From positions 1 to 15,841 of the forward strand of contig JBPOIK010000142.1 in NCBI GenBank assembly GCA_052034525.1: DNA of 15,841 nucleotides. The letters run 5' to 3'. This document shows positions 7,214-14,793 of this stretch, in pieces; the stretch's first letter is position 1, and every line of letters starts with the position of its first letter. A model generated the notes under the pieces. It was not told the DNA's origin. It did not search any database and was given only the letters and a program-made list of their open reading frames with translations. The stretch is from JAFGJQ01 sp052034525 (lineage in GTDB: Bacteria > Planctomycetota > Phycisphaerae > UBA1845). Both the position numbers and the translations under genes were made by a program.

Positions 7214-7726
7214 CCCAATTTCGCGGGTCTGGCAAGCCCCAGGTCGCGCCGCAAACGCGGGGGCTCGCCGCCGATCCTGGGAGTACGCATCCTGGAATCG
7301 CTCATTCTCGGACTGAATATCGGCGGCACAGAGACGGCCGTGATCTGGGGTGATCACGCCGGGAGAATCCTCCACCGGGAGGCGTTTCCAACGGGGTCGG
7401 AGCGTGGGCCTGACACTGTAATGGCGGAGTTGATATCGCGTTTTTGCCGCGTTTGCGAACGCGCGACAACCGGTGGAACGCGGATCAGGGCCTTGGCCCA
7501 TATCACTTGCGCCACGCCGAGTCGGCGGGGTATCACAGCGGTCGCGGGCGATCTGAGCGCGCTTAGGCTGGAAAACACCCTGTTCCTACCCGGCGAGCCA
7601 TCGCCCGTACGGCCAGTCGAATCGTGCCGGCGGCCCGGGTCGAGCTCACTGGGCGACGTGGCGTCTCTGTGCGCCGCAATTGGGGCCCTCGGAGGTCCGG
7701 CTGCCTGCCAGGGTCTGTCAGATTGA
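7214..7726 (+). pseudogene. Chimeric relic: ROK-kinase N-terminus joined in frame to an internal metF fragment
   Basis: An open frame from 7214 to the stop at 7724-7726 has no credible start codon before the conserved part. Residues encoded from about 7298 read LILGLNIGGTETAVIWGD, then GRILHREAF and RGPDTVMAELI. This is the N-terminal ATP-binding strand-loop (normally LGIDIGGTK) and following segment of ROK-family sugar kinases. From about 7478 the same frame switches to RIRALAHITCATPSRRGITA, then GDLSALRLENTLFLPGE, which matches MetF. By hand the 117 bases at 7481-7597 match bases 6581-6697 of metF (reverse strand) at about 96 positions, roughly 82 percent. After about 7620 the similarity fades. 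No ROK catalytic DxG motif and no rest of MetF is present, so neither enzyme can be functional. Confidence 0.65.
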
Positions 7727-7760
7727 CACGTCGGCGCGGAAGGCAGCAGTCCATCAGGAA

Positions 7761-7791
7761 ACGTAACTCGTTTGAGGACGCTAGATTACGT
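7761..7791. promoter_or_regulatory. Nested inverted repeats upstream of the hsp20 genes
   Basis: ACGTAA at 7761-7766 is mirrored by TTACGT at 7786-7791, and inside this GGACG (7776-7780) faces CGTCC (7788-7792). The site lies about 130 bases before the first hsp20 start, in a 195-base gap with no gene. It is not the CIRCE element. It could be an operator or chance; no confident promoter was found around it. Confidence 0.15.
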
Positions 7792-7921
7792 CCCGTGTGC
7801 GCGGGAAAGCACCCTGGCACGACGCATGCAAACCAGATCAGCGAGCCGCGCCCGGCGAATGGTCGCGTGGCGGGACGCACATTGGCCGACCCGGTGAAAT
7901 CAGGCGAAAGCGAGGTGACAT

Positions 7922-8377
7922 ATGCCAGATCGACGACCCAGTGAGTGGTATCCGATCAATCGTCTTCGCGGCGAGGTGAACCGGCTGTTCAGCGAGTTCT
8001 TCGAGGAGGGCTCGCGGCTGACGGCGCCGTGGTGGTTCGGCGCGCGGGCGTACCCGGCCGTGAACCTCTGGGAGGATGCCAACAGCCTCTACGCGGAGTT
8101 CGAGCTGCCCGGGTTCCGCATGGAAGACATTGACCTGCAGGTTATGGGCAATGAGCTGACGATCGGGGCCTGTCGCGGCTGTGAGGAGCGCGAGGGCTCG
8201 GCCTACCATCGCCGCGAGCGGGGGACGGGCGAGTTCAAGCGCATGATCCGGCTGCCGGCCGACGTGAATACCGACGAGGTGGACGCCAAACTGCGTGACG
8301 GGGTCTTGCTCGTGCGGCTGGGCAAGGCAGAGGCGGCCAAGCCCAAAAAGATCCAGGTCAAAGCGGTGGGCAAGTGA
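7922..8377 (+). CDS. Hsp20-family small heat shock protein (first of pair)
   Basis: A 151-residue ATP-independent chaperone of the alpha-crystallin type, which holds unfolding proteins for refolding. An N-terminal arm (EWYPINRLRGEVNRLFSEFF) precedes the alpha-crystallin domain at about residues 45-145. The domain carries YPAVNLWEDANSLYAEFELP, MEDIDLQVMGNELTIGA, then EFKRMIRLPADVNTDEVDA and the conserved GVLLVRLGKAEAAKPKKI stretch. The C-terminal anchoring I-X-V motif is IQV, close to the end. GAGGTGA precedes the ATG with good spacing. An unusual Cys pair (ACRGCEER) sits in the mid-domain loop. The gene is followed after 50 bases by a second hsp20, so they form a heat-stress operon ending at the terminator near 8854. 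Confidence 0.93.
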   Translation: MPDRRPSEWYPINRLRGEVNRLFSEFFEEGSRLTAPWWFGARAYPAVNLWEDANSLYAEFELPGFRMEDIDLQVMGNELTIGACRGCEEREGSAYHRRERGTGEFKRMIRLPADVNTDEVDAKLRDGVLLVRLGKAEAAKPKKIQVKAVGK

Positions 8378-8427
8378 CGCGAACGGCAGTGCGAGCACAG
8401 ACAGAACGACCAGACAGGAGAGCAACC

Positions 8428-8832
8428 ATGGCAGACGAACGCTCCATTGAGAAGGCCCCGGGGGCCCAGGAAGTGTCGCGCGTGGAGCATACGCGCAACC
8501 GTGCTCATTTCCGGCCGTCCGTCGACATCGTGGAAACCGCGGACGAGTTGCTCGTGATGGCGGACATGCCGGGCGCCAGTGCGGAGAGCATCGATATCCG
8601 GTTCGAGAACGGCTCTCTTTCCATTCACGGGAAAGTGGCCGACCGACAGGATGCGGGAGCCGCCTTCCTGCTGCGGGAGTATGAGGTGGGCGATTTCCAC
8701 CGCATGTTCGAGGTGAGTGAGATGATTGATCCGGAACGGATTCACGCCGAGTACAAGCTGGGCGTGCTGACGCTTCACCTTCCGAAAGCGGACGCCGCCA
8801 AGCCCCGGAAGATTGCCGTGAAGGGGAGCTGA
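8428..8832 (+). CDS. Hsp20-family small heat shock protein (second of pair)
   Basis: A 134-residue paralogue of the preceding protein, with a more polar N-terminal arm (ADERSIEKAPGAQEVSRVEH). The alpha-crystallin domain covers about residues 30-130: RPSVDIVETADELLVMADMP, SAESIDIRFENGSLSIHGK, then FHRMFEVSEMIDPERIHAEY and LGVLTLHLPKADAAKPRKIA. The C-terminal I-X-V motif is IAV, followed by KGS. The ATG at 8428 is chosen because AGGAG lies about 6 bases upstream; an upstream GTG at 8374 overlapping the first hsp20 stop would add 18 Arg-rich residues without homology. Tandem, diverged Hsp20 proteins often form mixed oligomers; that is inference here. Confidence 0.93.
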   Translation: MADERSIEKAPGAQEVSRVEHTRNRAHFRPSVDIVETADELLVMADMPGASAESIDIRFENGSLSIHGKVADRQDAGAAFLLREYEVGDFHRMFEVSEMIDPERIHAEYKLGVLTLHLPKADAAKPRKIAVKGS

Positions 8833-8853
8833 GGTGCGTTGGGGCAGTCGCGG

Positions 8854-8901
8854 GCCGGCGTGGGGCGGATGCGTTGTCCGCCCCGCGCCGGCTCTTTGTT
8901 T
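8854..8901 (+). terminator. Intrinsic terminator of the hsp20 operon
   Basis: A 16-bp stem pairs 8854-8869 with 8877-8892 (GCCGGCGTGGGGCGGA against TCCGCCCCGCGCCGGC) with one G-T pair and a 7-base loop. It is followed by TCTTTGTTT. It begins 21 bases after the second hsp20 stop. The stem could also slow transcripts arriving from the RND gene on the other strand, but no T-run is present on that side. Confidence 0.85.
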
Positions 8902-9058
8902 CCCGTTTTCCGGATGGCTTCCTTCAATCCCACGTCGTGCGGTCCGAGACGCCTGTTCCGGCTCGCGCGGGTCGCGACTTACCGCCTTGGCCAACGCGTG
9001 AGTGTGAGCAGAGCGCCTTTGGCCGCATCCACGCAGCCGGGCTCTCTGCTGCCCGAAA

Positions 9059-12000
9059 CTAAAGCGGCGCTGAAACTGGGTCGTTCGTCGGGGTCGCGGC
9101 GGTGCCGCCGAACCGGCGTCGGATGGCAGCGCCGGTCTGACACACTGTGACATAGAGCGTCGGCAGCACCACCAGGGTCAGGATGGTTGCGAAGGACAGC
9201 CCGAAGATGACCGTAGTGGCCATATTGCCCCACCACTCGGTCGATTCGCTCCGAGTGGCCCAAGCCATGTCGTGAAAATCGTAGCTGATGCCGATGGCCA
9301 TGGGGACCAGGCCCAGTACGGTGGTAATTGCCGTGAGGAACACCGGCCGCAGCCGCGTGGCTCCGGCCTGTACGGCCGCCTCGATCAGGCCAAGGCCCTG
9401 GGCCCGGAGTTGCCGCGTGTAGTCCAGCAACACGATGGCGTTGTTCACCACCACGCCGGCCAGGCTGATCACGCCGACGCCGGTCATGATGATTCCAAAC
9501 GGCATCCGGCAGATCAGCAGGCCCGCGAATACGCCGATCAGAGACAGGACCACCGTGCTCATGATCGTAAGCGGCACGCTGAGCGAGTTGAACTGCGCCA
9601 CCAGAATCAGCGTGATCAACAGCAGGGCCACGACGAAGGCCTTGCTCAGGAAGGCAAACGCTTTGTCTTGCTCCTCCTTCTCTCCGGCATAGCGGATTTC
9701 ATATCCGGGCGGGAGGTCCAGCCGGGCCAGCCGATCCTGCACATCGCGCAGCACTTCCGTACTCCGGCGACCCTCCGCATCTCCGGTGAGCGTGATTACC
9801 CGCTTCTGGTCCACCCGCCGGATCGTGCCGTAGCCGCCGGTGTACTGGAACTCCCCGAGCGAGCTCAGCGGGACGGCCTGGCCCGCGTTGTTCGGTACGC
9901 GAAGGCGGAAGAGATCATCCACCGACGTGCGCTGCTCCAGCGGCAGCCGAACGGTGATGTCATACTCATCATTGAACTGGCGGTACTTGCCGACCTCACG
10001 CCCGAAGACGGCCGTCTTGAGGAAATTGCCGATGACGGCCGTGTTGACACCGAGCATCATGGCGCGCTGCCGGTCGACCTGGAAGGCCAGTTCCGGCCGG
10101 GCGGCTTCGAAGTCGCTTCGCAGGTTCACCAGGTTGCGGACGCCGCTGATGGCCTGCCTGGCCTGCTCGCTGAGCGTCTGCAGGATGTTGAAATCCCGAC
10201 CGATGAGCCGGACGGTGACGGCCGCGCCCGTCGGCGGGCCTTGCTCCTGCTTCTCGACCTTCAATTCCGCACCGGAGATGTCGGCCAGATCGTTCCGCAC
10301 CTCGGCGAGGATGTCCGCGGACGGCCGCTCGCGCAGCTCATACTTGGGAAAGATCAACGTGATGGTGGTGACATGCCCGCCGGCGCTGGCCCCGCCCCCG
10401 AAAAACAGGTCTCCTCCGGATCCGACGTTGGTGATCACGTGTTCAAAGTACTGTCGGTAGCGCGCCAGGCGGGATTCCACGATCCGGGCCAGGCGATCAG
10501 ACTCGTAGATGTTGGTGCCCTGCGGGCAGCGGATGTTGATGGTGGCACGCCTCGGGTCGACCTCGGGAAAGAACTCCAGGCCGGTGCCGTGCCGCAGATT
10601 GGATACGCCCACTCCGATCAACAGCAGCACGGCCAGGCCCAGAGTGGTGAACCGGTGCCGTAGAGTAAGCCGCAGGATGCGCCGATAGGCGCGGATCACC
10701 GGATGCGCCTGTCCGGCGCGGTGCGCCTGTGCATGGACGAACACGGCGGCGAGCGTGGGGCTGATGACCAGGGCGACAAAAAGTGAACTCGTCAGCGTGA
10801 TGATCAGCGTGATCGGCAGATACTTCATGAACTCGCCCATGATGTCGGGCCAGAAGATCAGCGGGGCGAACGCGGCCAGCGTGGTCAGCGTGGAGGTGAT
10901 CACCGGCCAGGCGACTTCCCCCGTGCCCCGCATGGCCGCCTGCACGCGATCGCCGCACAGCGTGTAGTGTCGGTAGATGTTCTCCACGATAACGATCGCA
11001 TTGTCGACCAGCATTCCCAGCGCCATGATCAGGCTGAACAGCACAACCATGTTCAGCGTGCAGCCCAGCAACTGGATCACCGTGAAACTGAGCAGCATGC
11101 TCATGGGGATCGCCAGCCCGACGACGATCGCCGGTCGCCACCCGAGAGACACCAGCAGCACGCCCACCACGAGGATCAGTCCGGTGAGCATGTTGTTTTC
11201 CAGGTCCTTGACGATCCCCCGGATGTCCTCCGACTGATCCAGCGTCACGGCGAACCGCACGCCGGCGGGCACCTGTGTCTTGGCGTGTTCGATCACCGCC
11301 ATAACCCGATCGACGATCGCGATGATGTTCTCGCCGGCCCGCTTCTGAACTGAAAGCGTGATGGAGTCCTCGCCGTCCAGCCGGCTGATGGAAGTCCGAT
11401 CCTTGAACGTGTCGCGCACCTCCGCCACGTCCGTCAGATAGATGGGCCGCCCGTCGCGCGTGGCGATTAGCAGTTTGTCCACCTCTTCCGGCTGCGCGAA
11501 CTGGGCGGGGACTCGGACATTCAGTTTCGTGCCGGGGGTCTCCAGGCCGCCCGCGGAGATGTTCACGTTCTCCGACGGAATCAATTCGATGATCTCCGGG
11601 ATGGTCAGCCCGTACGCGGCCACCTTATCCTGGTCGATTTCCAGCCGGATCTCGCGCTCCAGCCCGCCGATCACGTCACAGTTCAGCACGCCGGGAATGG
11701 CGTCGATGTAGTCCTCCAGATCATCCGCGATGGCCTTGAGCTGTACCGGAGAGACCGGTCCGGAGAGGTTCACCATCAGAATGGGAAAATCCGAGATGCT
11801 GATCTCGGTCAGAACGGGCTCTTCCGCGTCGTGGGGCAGCTCCGCCTTCGCCCGGTCCACCTTGTCGCGGACATGCTGCATCGCGTCGTCCGTACTGATG
11901 TCCGGAAGAAACTCGATGGTGATGATCGAAACCCCCTCAATGCTGGCGGAACGGATCTCCTTGACTCCTTTCAGGCCCGCCAGCTCCTTTTCAATCTTCA

Positions 12001-12193
12001 GCGTGATGGAAGACTCGATGTCCTCCGGGGCCACGCCCTCGTAGGATGTGGAGACGACGATCACCGGGATCGGAATGTCCGGTGCAGACTCCCGGGGAAG
12101 CGACACATAGGTGAACGTGCCGAGCACGATGATGATGGCGATCAATACGCCCACCGTCGTGCGGTTCTGGATGGCGGTGTCGGAGAGGATCAC
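9059..12193 (-). CDS. RND-superfamily efflux pump inner-membrane transporter (HAE1/AcrB type)
   Basis: A 1044-residue proton-driven exporter, full length for the family. The start is GTG at 12193; the first residues ILSDTAIQNRTTVGVLIAI and the LPRESAPDIPIP and EGVAPEDIESSIT text match known N-termini. Twelve membrane helices are expected, TM1 at the N-terminus, two groups flanking the repeated periplasmic porter domains. In TM4 the motif GMLVDNAIVIVENIYRHY keeps one proton-relay Asp (about residue 395) but has Asn where AcrB has its second Asp. In TM10 GVVVNNAIVLLDYTRQ has Asn where AcrB has Lys940, a variant seen in other HAE1 proteins. Substrate cannot be told. It is coupled to the adaptor gene upstream (6-base gap). 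No outer-membrane channel gene is in the window. Confidence 0.94.
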   Translation of the reverse strand: MILSDTAIQNRTTVGVLIAIIIVLGTFTYVSLPRESAPDIPIPVIVVSTSYEGVAPEDIESSITLKIEKELAGLKGVKEIRSASIEGVSIITIEFLPDISTDDAMQHVRDKVDRAKAELPHDAEEPVLTEISISDFPILMVNLSGPVSPVQLKAIADDLEDYIDAIPGVLNCDVIGGLEREIRLEIDQDKVAAYGLTIPEIIELIPSENVNISAGGLETPGTKLNVRVPAQFAQPEEVDKLLIATRDGRPIYLTDVAEVRDTFKDRTSISRLDGEDSITLSVQKRAGENIIAIVDRVMAVIEHAKTQVPAGVRFAVTLDQSEDIRGIVKDLENNMLTGLILVVGVLLVSLGWRPAIVVGLAIPMSMLLSFTVIQLLGCTLNMVVLFSLIMALGMLVDNAIVIVENIYRHYTLCGDRVQAAMRGTGEVAWPVITSTLTTLAAFAPLIFWPDIMGEFMKYLPITLIITLTSSLFVALVISPTLAAVFVHAQAHRAGQAHPVIRAYRRILRLTLRHRFTTLGLAVLLLIGVGVSNLRHGTGLEFFPEVDPRRATINIRCPQGTNIYESDRLARIVESRLARYRQYFEHVITNVGSGGDLFFGGGASAGGHVTTITLIFPKYELRERPSADILAEVRNDLADISGAELKVEKQEQGPPTGAAVTVRLIGRDFNILQTLSEQARQAISGVRNLVNLRSDFEAARPELAFQVDRQRAMMLGVNTAVIGNFLKTAVFGREVGKYRQFNDEYDITVRLPLEQRTSVDDLFRLRVPNNAGQAVPLSSLGEFQYTGGYGTIRRVDQKRVITLTGDAEGRRSTEVLRDVQDRLARLDLPPGYEIRYAGEKEEQDKAFAFLSKAFVVALLLITLILVAQFNSLSVPLTIMSTVVLSLIGVFAGLLICRMPFGIIMTGVGVISLAGVVVNNAIVLLDYTRQLRAQGLGLIEAAVQAGATRLRPVFLTAITTVLGLVPMAIGISYDFHDMAWATRSESTEWWGNMATTVIFGLSFATILTLVVLPTLYVTVCQTGAAIRRRFGGTAATPTNDPVSAPL

Positions 12194-12199
12194 CGTGTG

Positions 12200-13429
12200 T
12201 CAACGCTCCTCGACCACCGCCACGGCCTGCCCCGAGCTGACGTATCGCTGGCCGGCGACGATCAGCCGGTCGCCGTCGGCCAGGCCGTCAAGCACCTGCA
12301 CGCTGCGCCCGCGGATGAATCCCAGCCGAACCATGCGCCGCCGGGCCTGGTTCTGGGAGTCCGCAACGTAAACTTCGTGGCCGTTCTCCAGGGGAATCAC
12401 CGAGTCCAGCGGGACCATGATGACGTTCTTCAGTACTTGGCGGGTCAGACGGACACGGACGATCTGTCCGCTGCGAAGGCTATAGTCCGGATTGGGCACA
12501 GTGACCTCGATTCGCGTGGTCCGGGTGCCGGCGTCGGCCAGTTCGCTGATGTAGGTGATCTGCCCGTGCACCTCCGGCCTATCCGGGCTGTACAGGAAGA
12601 CCTGGACGGGTTCGCCGAGTTCCAACCAGTGGGCATCGCGTTCCGGCACGTCGGCCGTCACTTTCACCGGGTCGATGCGGACGATCTCCGCGACGCAATC
12701 GCCCGGCGAGGCGTATTCCCCGACTTCCACCCGAAGCTTGTTCAGAATCCCGCTGATGGGCGCCACGACGGTGGTTCGTTCCAGTTCCTCACGAACGGCG
12801 TCCAGCAGCGCTTTGCTCACGTCACGCCGGGTGCGGGCGTTATCCAGCTCCGTTTTGCTGGCCGTGGCCCCTTCGTAGAGCCCGGAAAGCCGGGTGAATT
12901 CTATTTCGTCGAACTCGTGCTGGGCGCGGGCCTGTTCGTGACGGGCCTCCAGCAAAGCCCGATTCAGGTAGAGGATGGGCTGACCCGCCACGACCGGTTC
13001 GCCTTCCTCCAGCCGCTCGCCGGCCGGGAGCAGTCTGCCGCGCCAGCGGATGTCCGTTGGTCGGGCCGCCCGCTTCTCGATTCTCGCCGGAACCTCCGCC
13101 GCGACGCGGACGATGCGATCGGGGCCTACGACGGCCGTCAGATCGAACGTGTCCGCCATTTCCGGAATGGCGGCGACGGCCTGAACCGTGACGTTCACCG
13201 GCGGGACCACCACTTCGGGTTCCGCCGGTTGCTTGACCGGCCACGTGGCGGCAGCGATTACCAGGGAAGCCGTGCCCACGAGCAGGGCCGTCGCGACGAG
13301 CCGCGCGCGCCTGGTCGGTCGCACGGGCGCCGTATGCGATGGTTCCGAAGGCGCGTTCATCGGTTGCGTCCGCATATCGGGTTCCGCCGTCAGGACGGCC
13401 CCGGATGGTCCTCCGCCGTCAGCCGTCAT
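12200..13429 (-). CDS. Periplasmic adaptor (membrane fusion protein) of the RND pump
   Basis: A 409-residue HlyD/AcrA-type adaptor. A polar N-terminal tail of about 40 residues rich in Pro and Thr precedes one membrane anchor (about residues 42-62). The lipoyl/barrel-sandwich halves carry VRVAAEVPARIEKRAAR and RTTVVAPISGILNKLRVE. Between them is a helical hairpin, LEARHEQARAQHEFDEIEFT onward. A beta-barrel with VKVTADVPERDAHWLELGE and a membrane-proximal domain up to GLADGDRLIVAGQRYVSSG follow. The start at 13429 overlaps the stop of the TetR gene as ATGA; a longer frame to 13579 lies inside that gene. It links the pump to an outer-membrane channel. No lipobox Cys is present, so it is anchored by the helix. 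Confidence 0.92.
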   Translation of the reverse strand: MTADGGGPSGAVLTAEPDMRTQPMNAPSEPSHTAPVRPTRRARLVATALLVGTASLVIAAATWPVKQPAEPEVVVPPVNVTVQAVAAIPEMADTFDLTAVVGPDRIVRVAAEVPARIEKRAARPTDIRWRGRLLPAGERLEEGEPVVAGQPILYLNRALLEARHEQARAQHEFDEIEFTRLSGLYEGATASKTELDNARTRRDVSKALLDAVREELERTTVVAPISGILNKLRVEVGEYASPGDCVAEIVRIDPVKVTADVPERDAHWLELGEPVQVFLYSPDRPEVHGQITYISELADAGTRTTRIEVTVPNPDYSLRSGQIVRVRLTRQVLKNVIMVPLDSVIPLENGHEVYVADSQNQARRRMVRLGFIRGRSVQVLDGLADGDRLIVAGQRYVSSGQAVAVVEER

Positions 13430-14076
13430 GATACACTCCCCTCCAATCTGAGGTTCTGGATCGCGGCAATGGAAAAACGAGTGATGTGGTCGGCCAGCCG
13501 CTCGATGTCCTGCGGACCGAAGCACAACTGCGGGTCCAGTTGCCCGATGATGGTCCGCGCCAGGTGGAAGAAAACACATTGAGCGACCACACTGAACGCG
13601 CAGATTCGTGCCGTTTCCTCCGGAACCTCATCGCCCATCAACTCCCGGACGATGGCAACCGCCTGTTGAAGCTGCGGCCGGTATGACCGCTCCACGACCG
13701 GCTCGAGCGCCTTGCTGGGGTCCACCAGCTCGCGGGCCATCAGCCGGGCATACCAGCCCGTCCGCCCGACGGCAAATATCCGACGCAGCAGGCGAACGAC
13801 CAACTCGCGCAGCCGTTGTTCCGGCGTCAAGCCGGCACCGGACTCCGCGTCGATGGGGTGTTCTTCGTTCATGCACCGGTCGGCGTATTCCAGCACGGTT
13901 GCATAGAGGCGTTCCTTGTCTCCAAAGTGGTAGTTGACGGCCGCCACGTTGGAGCCGGCCCGTCCGCAAATGTCCCGGATCGTCGCGTGGTGAAACCCGT
14001 GCTCGGCGAACACCTCGCCCGCAGCCGCCAGAAGGCGCTCAGCCGTGGTTTGGTTGTCCTCGTTGAGTCGTTCCAT
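13426..14076 (-). CDS. TetR-family transcriptional regulator, CecR (YbiH)-like
   Basis: A 216-residue regulator. The N-terminal helix-turn-helix covers about residues 10-58: AERLLAAAGEVFAEHGFHHA, then TIRDICGRAGSNVAAVNYHF and GDKERLYATVL. The ligand domain has WYARLMARELVDPSKALEPV and CAFSVVAQCVFFHLAR, resembling the CecR/DUF1956 C-terminal domain. CecR regulates multidrug transporter genes in E. coli, which fits its place as first gene of the TetR-adaptor-RND operon, in ATGA overlap with the adaptor. I chose the ATG at 14076; the frame extends 20 residues upstream, but that part would run through the candidate operator and lacks homology. The Shine-Dalgarno is unusual: GGAGG lies about 15 bases upstream. 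It probably represses its own operon. Confidence 0.9.
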   Translation of the reverse strand: MERLNEDNQTTAERLLAAAGEVFAEHGFHHATIRDICGRAGSNVAAVNYHFGDKERLYATVLEYADRCMNEEHPIDAESGAGLTPEQRLRELVVRLLRRIFAVGRTGWYARLMARELVDPSKALEPVVERSYRPQLQQAVAIVRELMGDEVPEETARICAFSVVAQCVFFHLARTIIGQLDPQLCFGPQDIERLADHITRFSIAAIQNLRLEGSVS

Positions 14077-14086
14077 TCCTGGATTA

Positions 14087-14100
14087 CAAACCTCCGTTTG
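14087..14100. promoter_or_regulatory. Candidate TetR operator overlapping the Shine-Dalgarno of the efflux operon
   Basis: A perfect palindrome CAAAC-CTCC-GTTTG (5-bp arms, 4-base spacer) lies 11-24 bases before the regulator's start codon. On the coding strand its spacer is the GGAGG. A further GTTTG half-site occurs at about 14122-14126. Short palindromes of this form near the start are usual for TetR autoregulation; binding is inferred. Confidence 0.4.
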
Positions 14101-14152
14101 AAACAGCAGTATAAAGCACGTGTTTGACGAAAACAAGCTGAGATTTTGTGAA

Positions 14153-14296
14153 ATGCTTAGTGCTTGTTACGGCGATGGTTACATCAGTTTGCGTGTGCTG
14201 AAAGCGACTTTTGAACTCTTCGAAGTGCCTGCAGTCACGGCGGATGAGAGGCGATCATTTTCGCATTTCCGCCGCCAGGTGTGGTACGCGCAATGA
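14153..14296 (+). CDS. Small unrecognised open frame within the insertion-sequence remnant
   Basis: A 47-residue frame, from MLSACYGDGYISLRVLKATF through FEVPAVTADERRSFSHFRRQ to VWYAQ. It could begin earlier at a GTG (14120), giving 58 residues, but that base lies at the presumed element end. The amino-acid text looks coding and contains a possible helix-turn-helix-like segment. Its stop overlaps an ATG at 14293 (ATGA) that opens MRKKLGRKGSRVARG, a basic start typical of a transposase subunit. That second frame then runs into the out-of-frame integrase tail, suggesting a deletion between them. No known family recognised. Confidence 0.35.
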   Translation: MLSACYGDGYISLRVLKATFELFEVPAVTADERRSFSHFRRQVWYAQ

Positions 14297-14345
14297 GGAA
14301 GAAACTTGGCCGGAAGGGCAGCAGAGTGGCACGAGGGCGACGGAC

Positions 14346-14651
14346 AGCGCGGAGATCGAGCGTTGCCAGCGGACGCTTGGGGAGCAGATTGCCGGGCACG
14401 ATCTGGAGGGCTTCGCGCAGGCCAGGGCGGTGATCGCGGGGATGGTTGCCGACTACAACGACGTTCGGTGGCACTCGGCGTTGTCGTTCTTGCGGCCGGT
14501 GGATTACTATCGTGGTCATCCGGAGGCGTTGCGGGCCGAACGTCGCCGGAAGCTGAGAACGGCCAGGCAACTGCGAAAGCAGGAGAACATCAGGCTGCGG
14601 CAACGTCTGCTGCCCTGGACGGAGGGTGAAACCGTCACTTATCCAAAGTGA
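14346..14651 (+). pseudogene. Truncated DDE integrase/transposase, C-terminal part
   Basis: About 101 residues of an rve-type integrase core remain. They start at SAEIERCQRTLGEQI, equivalent to the NGKIERFHRTLK region that carries the catalytic Glu. They continue with MVADYNDVRWHSALSFLRPV and DYYRGHPEALRAERRRKLRT to the natural stop. The two catalytic Asp residues and the DNA-binding N-terminus are missing, so it cannot transpose. The frame upstream of 14346 does not resemble a transposase. The stop codon lies within the terminal inverted structure of the element. Confidence 0.75.
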
Positions 14652-14668
14652 CAGAATGTCTCACTTTG
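14644..14668. repeat. Inverted repeat at the right end of the insertion-sequence remnant
   Basis: CAAAGTGA at 14644-14651 is mirrored exactly by TCACTTTG at 14661-14668, with ACA and TGT extending the pairing apart from a bulge. It starts within the last codons of the integrase and lies within 35 bases of the presumed element tip. It may be a transposase-binding palindrome or a weak terminator; no T-run follows. Confidence 0.45.
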
Positions 14669-14679
14669 ATTGAAACATA

Positions 14680-14793
14680 TCAGGGCCAGCCATGCCTTGG
14701 TTCGACCAACTCGGACTTGGAACGCAATACGAGATGCCGATGAGCATCCAGCGGTTGATTGAGCAAGGATATTTGAAGAAAGTTGGCGGATGA
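14680..14793 (+). pseudogene. C-terminal stub of a TNT-like (NAD+ glycohydrolase) polymorphic toxin
   Basis: An open frame of 37 residues reads SGPAMPWFDQLGLGTQYEMP, then MSIQRLIEQGYLKKVGG and stop. From memory, TNT-domain toxins (tuberculosis necrotizing toxin fold) end with a segment of the form GP-aPWFgQpGlGtQYel...siq-LiekGyL, so this is very likely the last strand-helix of such a domain. The frame is closed by a stop at 14671, just at the presumed insertion-sequence end, so the rest of the toxin has been lost. Translation from the internal ATG at 14692 would give 33 residues; alone it cannot be active. Its stop overlaps the next start as ATGA, the usual toxin-immunity arrangement. Confidence 0.55.

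Larger units (their letters stand above)
14121..14677 (+). mobile_element. Internally deleted insertion-sequence remnant with TG...CA ends
   Basis: The right end, read inward from 14677, begins TGTTTCAATCAAAGTGAGA. The left end at 14121 begins TGTTTGACGAAAACAAG and then CTGAGATTTTGTGA. With small gaps the two ends share TGTTT, AA, TGAGA and TT-TGT blocks, so they could be imperfect terminal inverted repeats. Between them are a 47-codon open frame, a start-like ATG in overlap, and the last 100 or so residues of an integrase. At 557 bp it is much shorter than a working DDE element. No target duplication is evident (flanks CACG and TATC). The limits and family are tentative; a TG...CA tip suits IS3, IS481 or IS21 types. 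Confidence 0.4.

Noticed and set aside
7723..7751. TTGACA at 7723-7728 as a promoter for the hsp20 genes
   Set aside because: No acceptable -10 hexamer at 16-18 bases spacing.
11831..13582. Long plus-strand open frame opposite the adaptor and pump genes
   Set aside because: Antisense shadow; the minus strand carries clear RND and adaptor homology through the same bases.
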